Shown here one piece after another: positions 46,599-55,425 of a stretch of 64,000 nt of DNA. Below the pieces are notes generated by a model. The model was not told where the DNA came from. It was given only the letters and a program-made list of their open reading frames with translations, and searched no databases. Source of the DNA: Pseudomonas sp. CC6-YY-74 (GTDB taxonomy: Bacteria; Pseudomonadota; Gammaproteobacteria; Pseudomonadales; Pseudomonadaceae); contig NZ_CP019947.1 in assembly GCF_002025205.1 (NCBI RefSeq), positions 193,501 to 257,500 of the forward strand. Direction: 5' to 3'. Every line of letters starts with the position of its first letter. Positions within the stretch are counted from its first letter, which is position 1. A program made the translations under genes and the position numbers.

Positions 46599-47271
46599 TG
46601 GGCATACCCTCCAGGGCATACAAGGCTTGGTGGCCCAGGCGCGGATAGACGCCGAGATGCAGCAGGCGTTGATGGCCAGCGTAGATGTCGCCGGCCATCA
46701 CCTGCGGTAGGGCGTCGTAGTAGCGGCCCCAATCTGCCAGCTCGGTGCCCATGCAGTCCGGGTTGGCTGGCCCCAACGGCAAGGGCGTCAGGCCCAGGCG
46801 CTGGAAGCTGTTGAGCAGGCCCGGCGTACCGGTGAACGTCACCCAGCGAAAGCCCATGGCCACCAGCAGGTCGGTCAGGGCGACTATCAGCAGGCGCGCA
46901 GCGCCGGGGTTGCTGGCGGCCAGGTTGCCGACTTCGACAATCTGCTGGCGGCTGGGCGGGTTGTGTTGCTGATGGGCTGCGATCACGCCTTCGATCGATT
47001 GGCTCAGGTAGCGTTCGAGAAACAGTGGGCCATTGGCGCCACTGCGCAGACCGACCGCACCGAGCAACTGGCCGTCGACATCCTCCAGGCCGAACAGGCA
47101 AGGCATGAAGTGACTCACCCGAGCGCCATGCTGCAGCGCGAAGCGCTCGTGGATAAAGGCTTCCAGTTCCGCCCGGCGTGGGCTTGAGGCGTGCGCCAGG
47201 TACAGGCTCAGCGGTTGATCGCGGCCGATTCGAGCCAACGCATTGTCGTATTGCACCCAAGGCAGCTCCAT
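46582..47271 (-). CDS. Thermostable hemolysin (delta-VPH) family protein
   Basis: A 229-residue protein of the T_hemolysin family, which has a GNAT/autoinducer-synthase-like fold. SRQQIVEVGNLAASNPGAAR followed by FRWVTFTGTPGLLNSFQRLG, and an N-terminal FIHERFALQHGARVSHFMP, match the family. Despite the name, an acyltransferase-type role is more likely than lysis. The ATG at 47271 has a GAGG RBS at good spacing; a GTG three codons earlier is too close to it. It is the first gene of the overlapping four-gene operon. Confidence 0.82.
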   Translation of the reverse strand: MELPWVQYDNALARIGRDQPLSLYLAHASSPRRAELEAFIHERFALQHGARVSHFMPCLFGLEDVDGQLLGAVGLRSGANGPLFLERYLSQSIEGVIAAHQQHNPPSRQQIVEVGNLAASNPGAARLLIVALTDLLVAMGFRWVTFTGTPGLLNSFQRLGLTPLPLGPANPDCMGTELADWGRYYDALPQVMAGDIYAGHQRLLHLGVYPRLGHQALYALEGMPNVACS

Positions 47272-47280
47272 GAGCGGCAC

Positions 47281-47650
47281 CTCATCTGTTGGCTTGGGTA
47301 TGAGTGTCGGCTGTGAGTCTTAACGCAAACTTAAGCGATCAGTAATTGGCTGGATCAGGGGGTGTTTCCCGGATTACCCAGGCGCTATCTGGGCTACGCG
47401 GCGGCTGTGCAGGGCCGACCCTGACGCGATGTTTGTGCCGCGGAGCATGTCCGCTATCGCCCTGGGTCGGGAGACCCACGCGGATGTGGGAAATGCCGCA
47501 AGCCCGGCGAGAGCGGGCGCGGCCCCCTGCAGCTGGCTGCGCTGCCGGTGATGGGGCGTCGAGTTTGTCAGCTGATCAGCTGAGTAATTTCCGGGGCCTA
47601 ACCGCTATTGCGTTTAAAATGCGCCGCAACGACAAGGTGATAAGAACCTC
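47281..47650. other. Divergent spacer before the hemolysin-family operon and the methyltransferase gene
   Basis: About 370 bases without a credible gene. It holds a 20-base sequence (47367-47386) nearly repeated at 7971-7990, a perfect 16-bp palindrome at 47568-47583, and presumably the promoters of both divergent units. Confidence 0.55.
47568..47583. promoter_or_regulatory. Perfect 16-bp palindrome, candidate operator
   Basis: TCAGCTGATCAGCTGA is its own reverse complement. It lies about 70 bases before the methyltransferase start and 300 bases before the hemolysin-family operon on the other strand. No matching known operator was recognised. Confidence 0.35.
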
Positions 47651-48601
47651 ATGAATTCAGATGCTATCGCTACCCTGCAGCAGCAGTTGCTCGCCGGGCT
47701 AAGCCCCGTTCCCGCCGAAACCAGGCGCCTGTTTCATGGCCGGGGGCGCTGCTGGCCGGGGCTTGAGCATGTTACGGTCGACTGGTTGCAGGGTGCGCTG
47801 CTGGTGTCGCTGTTCCGCGAGCCGGAGGAAGCGCAGCTGGCCGCGCTGAAACACATGCTCATGACGCTGACCCGCTCGCCCGCCTGGCTGGACAGTCAGG
47901 CGCACAGCCTGTTGCTGCAGCACCGCTATTTGCCGGACAGCGCAACGCAGTGGCTGCTCGGCGAGGTTTGCGATGAATGGCTGATCAGCGAACATGGCCT
48001 GCGTTTCAAGCTGGATTTGGGCAAGAAGCAGAACACCGGCCTGTTTCTCGACATGCGCTACGGTCGCCGCTGGGTGCAAGCCCAGGCCCAAGGCAAGCGG
48101 GTCCTCAATCTGTTCGCCTACACCTGCGGCTTTTCGCTGGCCGCGATTGCCGGAGGCGCCGAGCATGTAGTCAACCTGGACATGGCCAGGGCGGCGTTGA
48201 GTCGGGGGCGAGACAATCATCGGCTGAATGGGCATGACCTGAGCAAGGTCAGTTTCCTCGGTCACGACCTGTTCAAATCCTGGGGCAAGGTGAAAAAATG
48301 TGGCCCCTATGATCTGGTCATCATTGATCCGCCGTCATTCCAGAAGGGCAGCTTTGTCCTGACCCAGGATTATCGAAAAGTCCTGCGCCGCCTGCCCGAG
48401 TTGCTCAGTGAGCACGGCGTGGTACTGGCCTGCATCAATGATCCGGACATCGGCCCCGACTTTTTGCTCGAGAGCATGGCCCTTGAAGCACCGGAACTGC
48501 GCTTTGATCAGCGCCTGGAAAACCCGCCGGAATTTGCCGATATCCAGTCTGACAGCGGCTTGAAAGCCCTGGTCTTTAGCCGCCACACTGAGCGTCTGTG
48601 A
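47651..48601 (+). CDS. Class I SAM-dependent methyltransferase (RlmK/RlmI-like)
   Basis: A 316-residue methyltransferase. KKQNTGLFLDMRYGRRWV and RVLNLFAYTCGFSLAAIAGG form the SAM-binding motif I region, and IIDPPSFQKGSF is the DPPSF motif typical of RlmI/RlmK-type 23S rRNA methyltransferases. It lacks the PUA and THUMP domains of those proteins, so the exact target base is unknown. ATG at 47651. It is followed by a conserved small gene with a separate RBS. Confidence 0.88.
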   Translation: MNSDAIATLQQQLLAGLSPVPAETRRLFHGRGRCWPGLEHVTVDWLQGALLVSLFREPEEAQLAALKHMLMTLTRSPAWLDSQAHSLLLQHRYLPDSATQWLLGEVCDEWLISEHGLRFKLDLGKKQNTGLFLDMRYGRRWVQAQAQGKRVLNLFAYTCGFSLAAIAGGAEHVVNLDMARAALSRGRDNHRLNGHDLSKVSFLGHDLFKSWGKVKKCGPYDLVIIDPPSFQKGSFVLTQDYRKVLRRLPELLSEHGVVLACINDPDIGPDFLLESMALEAPELRFDQRLENPPEFADIQSDSGLKALVFSRHTERL

Positions 48602-48728
48602 AGAGGCTCAGCAACGCCGACCATTTCCCGGTACCCGCTGCGGCATGGCGCGTCTCGCCGATGGCGCTGGCTATTTTCACAACTTCTTATGCCTCCTGTA
48701 GGCTGCAATCCTGATAAAGGAGATCCAC

Positions 48729-49130
48729 GTGCCCCAGATCGACCCCCAGCAACGCCTGGCCATTCTCAGCAACCCGGACGCCCAGGACTGCACCGTCTAC
48801 CGCCCGGATGAAGATGATCCCGATGCTGAAGAGCTGGACCTTGGCGATGCCAAGATTTTGTTTAGTGGCGCGTTCCAGGCGCCTGCCGAATGGGATGAAC
48901 TCGAGCGTACCGAGTACTTTGGCGATGCTGAACCCGATACGTTCGTCAGCGCCTATATCGAGTGCGAGGCCAAGCCCGGTTCGGCTGATTTCTTCGTGGC
49001 TGACGTTGGCGATTATGTGGCGACCATGCCGGGGCTGGGGGAGGTCGTGATGTTCTATGTGCACGACTACAGCGACGACGAGCAAGGCCGGCACTACACC
49101 CTCATTCGTGACGATGAACCGCTGGACTGA
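48729..49130 (+). CDS. Conserved acidic protein, function unknown
   Basis: A 133-residue strongly acidic protein (VYRPDEDDPDAEELDLGDAK). The C-terminal half contains FFVADVGDYVATMPGLGEVVM and YVHDYSDDEQG. It looks like a conserved Pseudomonas protein, and I can assign no role. The GTG start at 48729 follows an AAGGAG RBS. It ends 20 bases before a strong terminator. Confidence 0.8.
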   Translation: MPQIDPQQRLAILSNPDAQDCTVYRPDEDDPDAEELDLGDAKILFSGAFQAPAEWDELERTEYFGDAEPDTFVSAYIECEAKPGSADFFVADVGDYVATMPGLGEVVMFYVHDYSDDEQGRHYTLIRDDEPLD

Positions 49131-49150
49131 CTCGGTCGCTTACCCATGAA

Positions 49151-49185
49151 AACGACAAACCCGGCACCAGGCCGGGTTTGTCGTT
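49151..49185. terminator. Bidirectional terminator between the acidic protein gene and fumA
   Basis: A 15-bp perfect stem (AACGACAAACCCGGC / GCCGGGTTTGTCGTT) around ACCAG lies between two convergent genes. The T-tract is short and mixed, but the stem is very stable. Confidence 0.85.
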
Positions 49186-49199
49186 AATGCGCGGTGGGG

Positions 49200-50723
49200 T
49201 TACTTGATTTCCACCGCGAGGCTTTCGGCGATCTTCTTGTTCCAGATCGCTGGGCCGGTGATGTGCACCGACTCGCCTTTGGTATCGACCGCAACGGTCA
49301 CCGGCATGTCCTTGACCTCGAACTCGTAGATGGCTTCCATGCCCATTTCGGCGAAAGCCAGCACCTTGGATTTCTTGATCGCTTGCGACACCAGGTAAGC
49401 GGCGCCGCCAACGGCCATCAGGTACACGGCCTTGTTGTCCTTGATCGCCTCGATGGCAATCGGGCCGCGTTCGGACTTGCCGATCATGCCGAGCAGGCCG
49501 GTGCTTTCGAGGATCTGCCGAGTGAACTTGTCCATCCGCGTGGCGGTAGTCGGGCCGGCGGGGCCAACCACTTCGTCACCGACTGGATCGACCGGGCCGA
49601 CGTAATAGATGAAGCGGCCCTTGAGGTCGACCGGCAGCTGTTCACCTTTATTGAGCATTTCGACCATGCGCTTGTGCGCGGCGTCGCGGCCGGTGAGCAT
49701 CTTGCCGTTAAGGAGTACGGTTTCGCCCGGCTTCCAGCTCTGCACGTCTTGCGGGGTGATGCTGTCGAGGTCGACGCGGCGCGCACTCGGGCCGGCTTCC
49801 CAGACGATTTCCGGGTAGGCGTCCAGCGGCGGCGGCGTCAGTTCGGCCGGGCCAGTGCCGTCGAGCACAAAGTGGGCGTGACGGGTGGCGGCGCAGTTGG
49901 GGATCATGCACACCGGCAGCGAGGCGGCGTGGGTCGGGTAGTCCATGATCTTGACGTCGAGCACGGTGGTCAGGCCGCCCAGGCCCTGGGCGCCGATGCC
50001 CAGCTGATTGACCTTGTCGAACAGTTCCAGGCGCAGCTCTTCGACCCGGTTGGACGGGCCGCGGGCTTTCAACTCATGGATGTCGATGGACTCCATCAGC
50101 ACTTCCTTGGCCATCACCGCGGCCTTCTCGGCGGTGCCGCCGATGCCGATGCCGAGCATGCCCGGTGGGCACCAGCCGGCGCCCATTTCCGGCACGGTCT
50201 TGAGCACCCAGTCGACGATCGAGTCGGACGGGTTGAGCATGGCCATCTTCGACTTGTTCTCGGAGCCGCCGCCCTTGGCTGCGACGTCCACGTCGACCTT
50301 GTCGCCGGGGACGATGGAGTAGTGGATCACCGCCGGGGTGTTGTCCTTGGTGTTCTTGCGCGCACCGGCCGGGTCGGCCAGGATCGAGGCGCGCAGGACG
50401 TTTTCCGGCAGGTTGTAGGCGCGGCGTACGCCTTCGTTGATCATGTCGTCGACGCTCATGGTCGCGCCGTCCCAGCGCACGTCCATGCCCACACGGACGA
50501 ATACGGTGACGATGCCGGTGTCCTGGCAGATCGGTCGATGACCGGTGGCGCACATGCGCGAGTTGATCAGGATCTGCGCCATGGCGTCGCGCGCGGCTGG
50601 GGACTCTTCCTTGAGGTAGGCCTCATGCATGGCCTGGATGAAATCCACGGGATGGTAATAGGAGATGAACTGCAGGGCGTCGGCGACGCTCTGGATCAGG
50701 TCGTCTTGCTTGATCACGGTCAT
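49200..50723 (-). CDS. fumA: Class I fumarate hydratase
   Basis: A 507-residue iron-sulfur (class I) fumarase that interconverts fumarate and malate in the TCA cycle. The N-terminal alpha domain includes CATGHRPICQDTGIVTVFVR and AGWCPPGMLGIGIGG, with cysteines for the 4Fe-4S cluster, and the C-terminal beta domain includes YVGPVDPVGDEVVGPAGPTT and GKSERGPIAIEAI. ATG at 50723. It is divergent from sadC, as in P. aeruginosa. Confidence 0.95.
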   Translation of the reverse strand: MTVIKQDDLIQSVADALQFISYYHPVDFIQAMHEAYLKEESPAARDAMAQILINSRMCATGHRPICQDTGIVTVFVRVGMDVRWDGATMSVDDMINEGVRRAYNLPENVLRASILADPAGARKNTKDNTPAVIHYSIVPGDKVDVDVAAKGGGSENKSKMAMLNPSDSIVDWVLKTVPEMGAGWCPPGMLGIGIGGTAEKAAVMAKEVLMESIDIHELKARGPSNRVEELRLELFDKVNQLGIGAQGLGGLTTVLDVKIMDYPTHAASLPVCMIPNCAATRHAHFVLDGTGPAELTPPPLDAYPEIVWEAGPSARRVDLDSITPQDVQSWKPGETVLLNGKMLTGRDAAHKRMVEMLNKGEQLPVDLKGRFIYYVGPVDPVGDEVVGPAGPTTATRMDKFTRQILESTGLLGMIGKSERGPIAIEAIKDNKAVYLMAVGGAAYLVSQAIKKSKVLAFAEMGMEAIYEFEVKDMPVTVAVDTKGESVHITGPAIWNKKIAESLAVEIK

Positions 50724-50962
50724 GCTTGGCGCTCCTTTTTATAAAGGTAGGAGTAGGGCAAAACTACGGCGACGGCGAACCACGAGTCGACGCGCGGGTG
50801 CAGTAAAAAAGGCGCGGCAGTATAACGCGCAGGCTGCTGAGCGGACAGTCGCCGATGGTCGGCCTTGGTCGCTGATCGGCCCCTAAACGTGCTAGGCATT
50901 TAATGAGTACGGGCGTAGAGTGGCGGCTGAATGCCAGTATGGGATGGAGCCCATAAGCCCTC

Positions 50963-52090
50963 ATGAGCCTAAGCCATCAGCGGGTCACTCAGCGTACTCT
51001 GCAACGCCTGCTGCTGAAGCGTTTCGGCATGGCGACGGCGACCTACGCCCTGACGGTGCTGCTGTGCTGGATCGCGGTATTCAACGATCTGTTTCGTGCC
51101 TCCATACCGACTACGCTGCTCCTCACTGGGTTGGCAATACTCACTCAGTCGGCCTTCCTCGGCCTGTTTCTCTCCGGGCAGAATCTACGTTTTCGCGACC
51201 CCAGCCTGACCGAAGCGCAGGTGCTGGTGGCCCTGGCCTGGCTGACCGTTTTGTTGGGCATGTTTGGCAACGGGCGCGGCGCCTTGCTGGTGGTCTATGT
51301 GCTGATCCTGTTGTTCGGCGTGTTCCAGTTGCCACCAAAAGTCTTTGCGCGTTGCGCGGTCATCGCTTTTTTCGGCTTCGCTGGACTCAACCTGTACGAG
51401 GCTTATCGGTACCCGCTGGCCGATCCCGGTCAGGCCATCTTGCAGGTCTGCGTGCTGGGCGGCGTGATGCTCTGGATGAGCCTGTTTGCCAGCTATGTGC
51501 AGGCTATGCGGCAGCGCATGCGCCAGCGTCGCTTCGCCTTGCAGGCACACCGGGACACCTTGCGCGGGATGATGCGCCAGCTCGAAGACCTGGCCGCGAC
51601 GGATGAGCTGACCGGCCTGTTCAACCGCCGGCATTTCCTGCGCTTTGCCAAAGGTGAGCTGAAAACCCTGCGCGAGGGTAGTCAGCATGGCCTGGCGCTG
51701 ATCGATCTGGATCACTTCAAGCGGGTCAACGATGTCCACGGCCACGCCGCGGGTGATCGTGTGCTGCAGACCTTCGCCACCGTGGCGCAAGCTTGTCTGC
51801 GCGATGGCGATATCATCGCGCGCTACGGCGGCGAGGAATTCGTGCTGTTGCTGCCCAATACCCAGCCCGATCGGTTCACCGCCTGTTGCGAGCGCTTGCG
51901 CGAGGCCTTCAATCAGGCTGAACCCTTGGGCATTAAGGTGGATACTCTGAGCTTGTCCATCGGAATGACCTTACTGACTATGCACGATGACCTGGATGAG
52001 GCGCTGCAACGCGCCGATCAGGCGCTCTACCGGGCCAAACGCAACGGACGTAACCGGTGTGCGGCGGCCTGGGAGGATATCGATGCCTGA
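50963..52090 (+). CDS. sadC: Diguanylate cyclase SadC-like
   Basis: A 375-residue membrane diguanylate cyclase. Five or six N-terminal hydrophobic segments (about 20-175) and a short coiled linker lead to a GGDEF domain with the active-site motif RYGGEEFVLLL and the family end ALYRAKRNGRNR. It converts two GTP to c-di-GMP. I see no RxxD inhibitory site at the usual place before the motif. Its position between fumA and the ferredoxin-reductase gene matches sadC of P. aeruginosa. It overlaps the next gene by 8 bases. Confidence 0.9.
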   Translation: MSLSHQRVTQRTLQRLLLKRFGMATATYALTVLLCWIAVFNDLFRASIPTTLLLTGLAILTQSAFLGLFLSGQNLRFRDPSLTEAQVLVALAWLTVLLGMFGNGRGALLVVYVLILLFGVFQLPPKVFARCAVIAFFGFAGLNLYEAYRYPLADPGQAILQVCVLGGVMLWMSLFASYVQAMRQRMRQRRFALQAHRDTLRGMMRQLEDLAATDELTGLFNRRHFLRFAKGELKTLREGSQHGLALIDLDHFKRVNDVHGHAAGDRVLQTFATVAQACLRDGDIIARYGGEEFVLLLPNTQPDRFTACCERLREAFNQAEPLGIKVDTLSLSIGMTLLTMHDDLDEALQRADQALYRAKRNGRNRCAAAWEDIDA

Positions 52091-53024
52091 ACTCCGGGTG
52101 GGCGAGCGGCGGCTGACCGTTGCGCCTGCCAGCAACCTGCTCGATGCCCTGCTGCAGGGCGGTGTTGAGGTGCCTTACAGTTGCCGTTCGGGCAGTTGCC
52201 ATGCCTGCCTGGTGCGTTGCCTGCGCGGTGAGCCGCTGGATGCCAAGCCCGAGGCGCTCGACCAACCGCGTCGTGAGCAGGGCTGGCGGCTGGCCTGCCA
52301 GTGCCGGATCGTCGACGACTTGCAGGTCGAAGTGTTCGATCCCGTGCGCGATGGCCGCCCCGCGCATATCGATGCCTGTGACTGGCTGAGCCCCGATGTG
52401 TTGCGCTTGCGCCTGACGCCTCAACAACCGCTGCGTTACCGAGCCGGTCAGCATCTGGTGCTCTGGACCGACACGGGGATTGCCCGACCTTATTCGTTGG
52501 CCAGCCTGCCTGGCGAAGACTCCTGGCTGGAGTTCCACCTGGACTGTCGTCATAGCGGCGCGTTCAGCGATGCGGCGCGGGCATTCAAGCCGGGCGATAC
52601 CTTGCGCCTCGGTGAGCTGCGCGGTGGTGCCTTGCACTACGACCCCGATTGGCAGATGCGCCCACTCTGGCTGCTGGCGGCCGGTACCGGGCTGGCACCG
52701 CTCTACGGGGTGCTGCGCGAAGCGCTGCGCCAGGATCACCAGGGCCGCATTCGGGTCATTCATCTGGCCCATGATCGCACCGGGCATTACCTGGCCGAGC
52801 CCCTGACGCAGCTGGCGGCGCAATATCCGCAGTTGCAGGTCGAGCTGTTCAGCACGGCCGAGATGTCAGCGGCTTTGGCCGAACTGCGCCTTGCTTCCCG
52901 GCAAACCCTCGCCTTACTCTGCGGCCACCCCGACAGTGTCGAAGCCTTTACCCGGCGCCTGTATTTAGCAGGTATGCCGCGTAATCAGATGTTTACCGAC
53001 CTGTTCTTGCCGCACGCCCGATAA
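52083..53024 (+). CDS. 2Fe-2S ferredoxin / FAD-NAD(P)H reductase fusion
   Basis: A 313-residue oxygenase-type reductase. The N-terminal 2Fe-2S domain has YSCRSGSCHACLVRC and a later Cys in LACQCR. The FAD domain has ARPYSLASLPGEDSWLEFH, and the nucleotide domain LLAAGTGLAPLYGVL and LALLCGHPDSV. It passes electrons from NAD(P)H to an iron enzyme that is not encoded next to it. ATG at 52083 overlaps sadC by 8 bases. In P. aeruginosa the same three genes are adjacent. Confidence 0.9.
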   Translation: MPELRVGERRLTVAPASNLLDALLQGGVEVPYSCRSGSCHACLVRCLRGEPLDAKPEALDQPRREQGWRLACQCRIVDDLQVEVFDPVRDGRPAHIDACDWLSPDVLRLRLTPQQPLRYRAGQHLVLWTDTGIARPYSLASLPGEDSWLEFHLDCRHSGAFSDAARAFKPGDTLRLGELRGGALHYDPDWQMRPLWLLAAGTGLAPLYGVLREALRQDHQGRIRVIHLAHDRTGHYLAEPLTQLAAQYPQLQVELFSTAEMSAALAELRLASRQTLALLCGHPDSVEAFTRRLYLAGMPRNQMFTDLFLPHAR

Positions 53025-53058
53025 CCGCCACTGCGGTGTCAGCCCCGGAGTTTGAGTG

Positions 53059-53832
53059 ATGAGTGAGCACCTGCTGGTTGAGCGCGAGGAAGGTCTGTTG
53101 ACCCTGCGCCTGAACCGTTTGCACAAGAAAAACGCCCTGACCCGGGCGATGTACAGCGGCATGGCCGAGGTGCTCAAACAGGCCGATCAGGACAGCAGCG
53201 TACGCGCCGTGCTGATCACCGGCGGCGAGACGTGCTTCACCAGTGGCAACGATGTAGCCGATTTCATCCAGGCGCCGCCGTCCGGGCTGGGCAGTGAAGT
53301 GTTCCAGTTCATGCAGGCGCTGTTCGAGTTCAGCAAACCGGTGGTAGCGGCGGTCAGCGGCCCGGCAGTGGGCATCGGCACCACCCTGTTGTTGCATTGC
53401 GATCTGGTCTACGTCAGCCGTGAGGCGACCCTGAAGATGCCCTTCGTCAACCTGGGCCTGTGCCCCGAATTCGGCTCCAGCCTGATTCTGCCGGGCCTGC
53501 TCGGCCATGTGCGGGCGGCCGAGTTGCTGCTGCTTGGGCAAAGCTTCACGGGTGAGCAAGCGGCTGCCTGGGGCATCGCCAACCAGGCGCTGGAGGGCGG
53601 CGCCGCGACCTTGGCCAAGGCCCGCGAGATGGCCCTGCGCTTCCAGCAACTGCCGCCCTCGGCAGTGACCGATAGCAAGCGGCTGATGCGCGCGCCGGGG
53701 CGTGAGGAGTTGCGCCGGGTGATCGAGGAAGAGGGCGCGCTGTTTGGTCAGCGCCTGCGCTCGCCGGAAGCCATCGAGGCGCTGACGGCCTTCATGCAGC
53801 GGCGTCCGGCGGACTTCTCCAAACTCGGCTAA
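53059..53832 (+). CDS. Enoyl-CoA hydratase/isomerase family protein
   Basis: A 257-residue crotonase. LNRLHKKNALTRAMYSGM, the oxyanion hole segment AVLITGGETCFTSGNDVADF, AAVSGPAVGIGTTLLLHCDL and LPFVNLGLCPEFGSS are the family motifs. It hydrates or isomerises enoyl-CoA esters. ATG at 53059; the GTG one codon earlier is also in frame. It forms the last gene after the ferredoxin reductase, 34 bases away, and is followed by a terminator. Confidence 0.92.
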   Translation: MSEHLLVEREEGLLTLRLNRLHKKNALTRAMYSGMAEVLKQADQDSSVRAVLITGGETCFTSGNDVADFIQAPPSGLGSEVFQFMQALFEFSKPVVAAVSGPAVGIGTTLLLHCDLVYVSREATLKMPFVNLGLCPEFGSSLILPGLLGHVRAAELLLLGQSFTGEQAAAWGIANQALEGGAATLAKAREMALRFQQLPPSAVTDSKRLMRAPGREELRRVIEEEGALFGQRLRSPEAIEALTAFMQRRPADFSKLG

Positions 53833-53872
53833 ACGCCGACTCCTGGAGTGCGCACGGTGTTCCCTGCGGATA

Positions 53873-53903
53873 GCAAAAGGCCGCTCATCGAGCGGCCTTT
53901 TGC
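53873..53903. terminator. Bidirectional terminator between the enoyl-CoA hydratase gene and pykA
   Basis: A 13-bp perfect stem GCAAAAGGCCGCT / AGCGGCCTTTTGC around CATCG lies between convergent genes, with A/T-rich outer ends in both directions. Confidence 0.9.
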
Positions 53904-53918
53904 AGGGTGACGCTGGCC

Positions 53919-55370
53919 TTACACCAGCGCTTCACCGACATGCAGGATCTTCATGCCGTTGGTGCCGCCGATGGTGTGATAGCTGTCGCCCTTGGTCAGG
54001 ATCACCCAGTCACCCGGCTTGACCACACCACGCTTGAGCAGTTCGTCCACGGCCGCCTGGCTGACTTGTTCCGGGGGCATGGCCGCCGGGTCGAACGGTA
54101 CGGTGTAGACGCCGCGGAACATGGCGGCACGCGCCTGGGTGGCGCGGTGTGGGGAGAAGGCGTAGATCGGCACCGAGGAGCGAATCCGCGACATGATCAG
54201 CGGGGTGTAGCCGCTTTCGGTCAGGGCGATGATCGCTTTGACGCCCGGGAAATGGTTGGCCGTGTACATGGCGGCCAGGGCGATGCTTTCGTCGCAGCGT
54301 TCGAAGGTCGTGCCGATGCGGTGGCTGGAGGCTTTGCTGGTCGGGTGTTTTTCCGCACCGATGCAAATCCGCGCCATGGCTTGCACCGCTTCCAACGGGT
54401 AGGCGCCGGCAGCACTTTCTGCCGAGAGCATCACCGCGTCCGTATAGTCGAGCACGGCGTTGGCTACGTCGGAGACTTCGGCGCGGGTCGGCATCGGGTT
54501 CTGGATCATCGACTCCATCATCTGGGTCGCCGTGATCACCGCCTTGTTATGGCGCCGTGCATGCAGAATGATTTTCTTCTGAATGCCGCACAGCTCGGCA
54601 TCGCCGATTTCCACGCCAAGGTCGCCGCGGGCGACCATGACCGCGTCACTGGCGCGGATCAGGCCGTCGAGGGTTTCGTCGTCGGCCACTGCCTCGGCCC
54701 GTTCAATCTTGGCCACCAGCCAGGCGGTGCCGCCCGATTCGTCGCGCAGTTTGCGCGCGTACTCCATGTCCGAAGCGTCGCGCGGGAAGGACACGGCCAG
54801 GTAATCCAGGTCCATCTCGGCGGCGTGGATGATGTCGGCCTTGTCTTTCTCGGTCAGCGCTGGCGCGGTCAGGCCGCCACCGCGACGGTTGATGCCTTTA
54901 TGGTCGGACAGCGGGCCACCGATCAGGACTGAGCAATGCAGCGCGTCGGCAGTCGCCGTGTCTACACGCATCACTACCCGACCGTCGTCGAGCAACAGCT
55001 CGTCGCCGACGCCGCAATCCTTGACCAGGTCCGGGTAGTCGATGCCGACGATTTCCTGGGTGCCTTCGGTCAGCGGATGACTGGTGGAAAAGGTGAACCG
55101 GTCGCCGACCTTAAGCTCGATGCGCTTGCAGGCGAATTTGGCAATGCGGATCTTCGGTCCTTGCAGGTCACCGAGCAGGGCGACATGCCGGCCATGCTTG
55201 GCGGCCAGTTCGCGCACCAGCTTGGCGCGGGCCTTGTGCTCGTCCGGCGTGCCATGGGAGAAGTTCAGGCGGGCCACATCCAGGCCCGCGATGATCAGTT
55301 GTTCGAGGACTTCGGGCGAATTGCTCGATGGACCAAGGGTGGCGACGATTTTGGTACGGCGAAAGGTCAT
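53919..55370 (-). CDS. pykA: Pyruvate kinase PykA (type II)
   Basis: A 483-residue pyruvate kinase that makes pyruvate and ATP from phosphoenolpyruvate in the lower Entner-Doudoroff/glycolytic path. MTFRRTKIVATLGPSSNSPE, the catalytic-site segment DLDYLAVSFPRDASDM, VMVARGDLGVEIG, ITATQMMESMI and the C-terminal domain ending HVGEALV are all present. It starts with an ATG at complement 55370. It is convergent with the crotonase gene and sits next to a USP gene, as in P. aeruginosa. Confidence 0.96.
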   Translation of the reverse strand: MTFRRTKIVATLGPSSNSPEVLEQLIIAGLDVARLNFSHGTPDEHKARAKLVRELAAKHGRHVALLGDLQGPKIRIAKFACKRIELKVGDRFTFSTSHPLTEGTQEIVGIDYPDLVKDCGVGDELLLDDGRVVMRVDTATADALHCSVLIGGPLSDHKGINRRGGGLTAPALTEKDKADIIHAAEMDLDYLAVSFPRDASDMEYARKLRDESGGTAWLVAKIERAEAVADDETLDGLIRASDAVMVARGDLGVEIGDAELCGIQKKIILHARRHNKAVITATQMMESMIQNPMPTRAEVSDVANAVLDYTDAVMLSAESAAGAYPLEAVQAMARICIGAEKHPTSKASSHRIGTTFERCDESIALAAMYTANHFPGVKAIIALTESGYTPLIMSRIRSSVPIYAFSPHRATQARAAMFRGVYTVPFDPAAMPPEQVSQAAVDELLKRGVVKPGDWVILTKGDSYHTIGGTNGMKILHVGEALV

Positions 55371-55425
55371 GCACGGACTCCTGAGTTGCGATTAAGCGCG
55401 AGGCTACTACGCCGTAATCCTGTAG

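Noticed and set aside
47346..47654. A 102-codon plus-strand ORF before the methyltransferase gene
   Set aside because: Arg/Gly/Pro-rich chance frame in an intergenic region with a repeat and a palindrome; no RBS.
49194..50744. A 516-codon plus-strand ORF opposite fumA
   Set aside because: The fumarase on the minus strand is unambiguous; this frame is its shadow.
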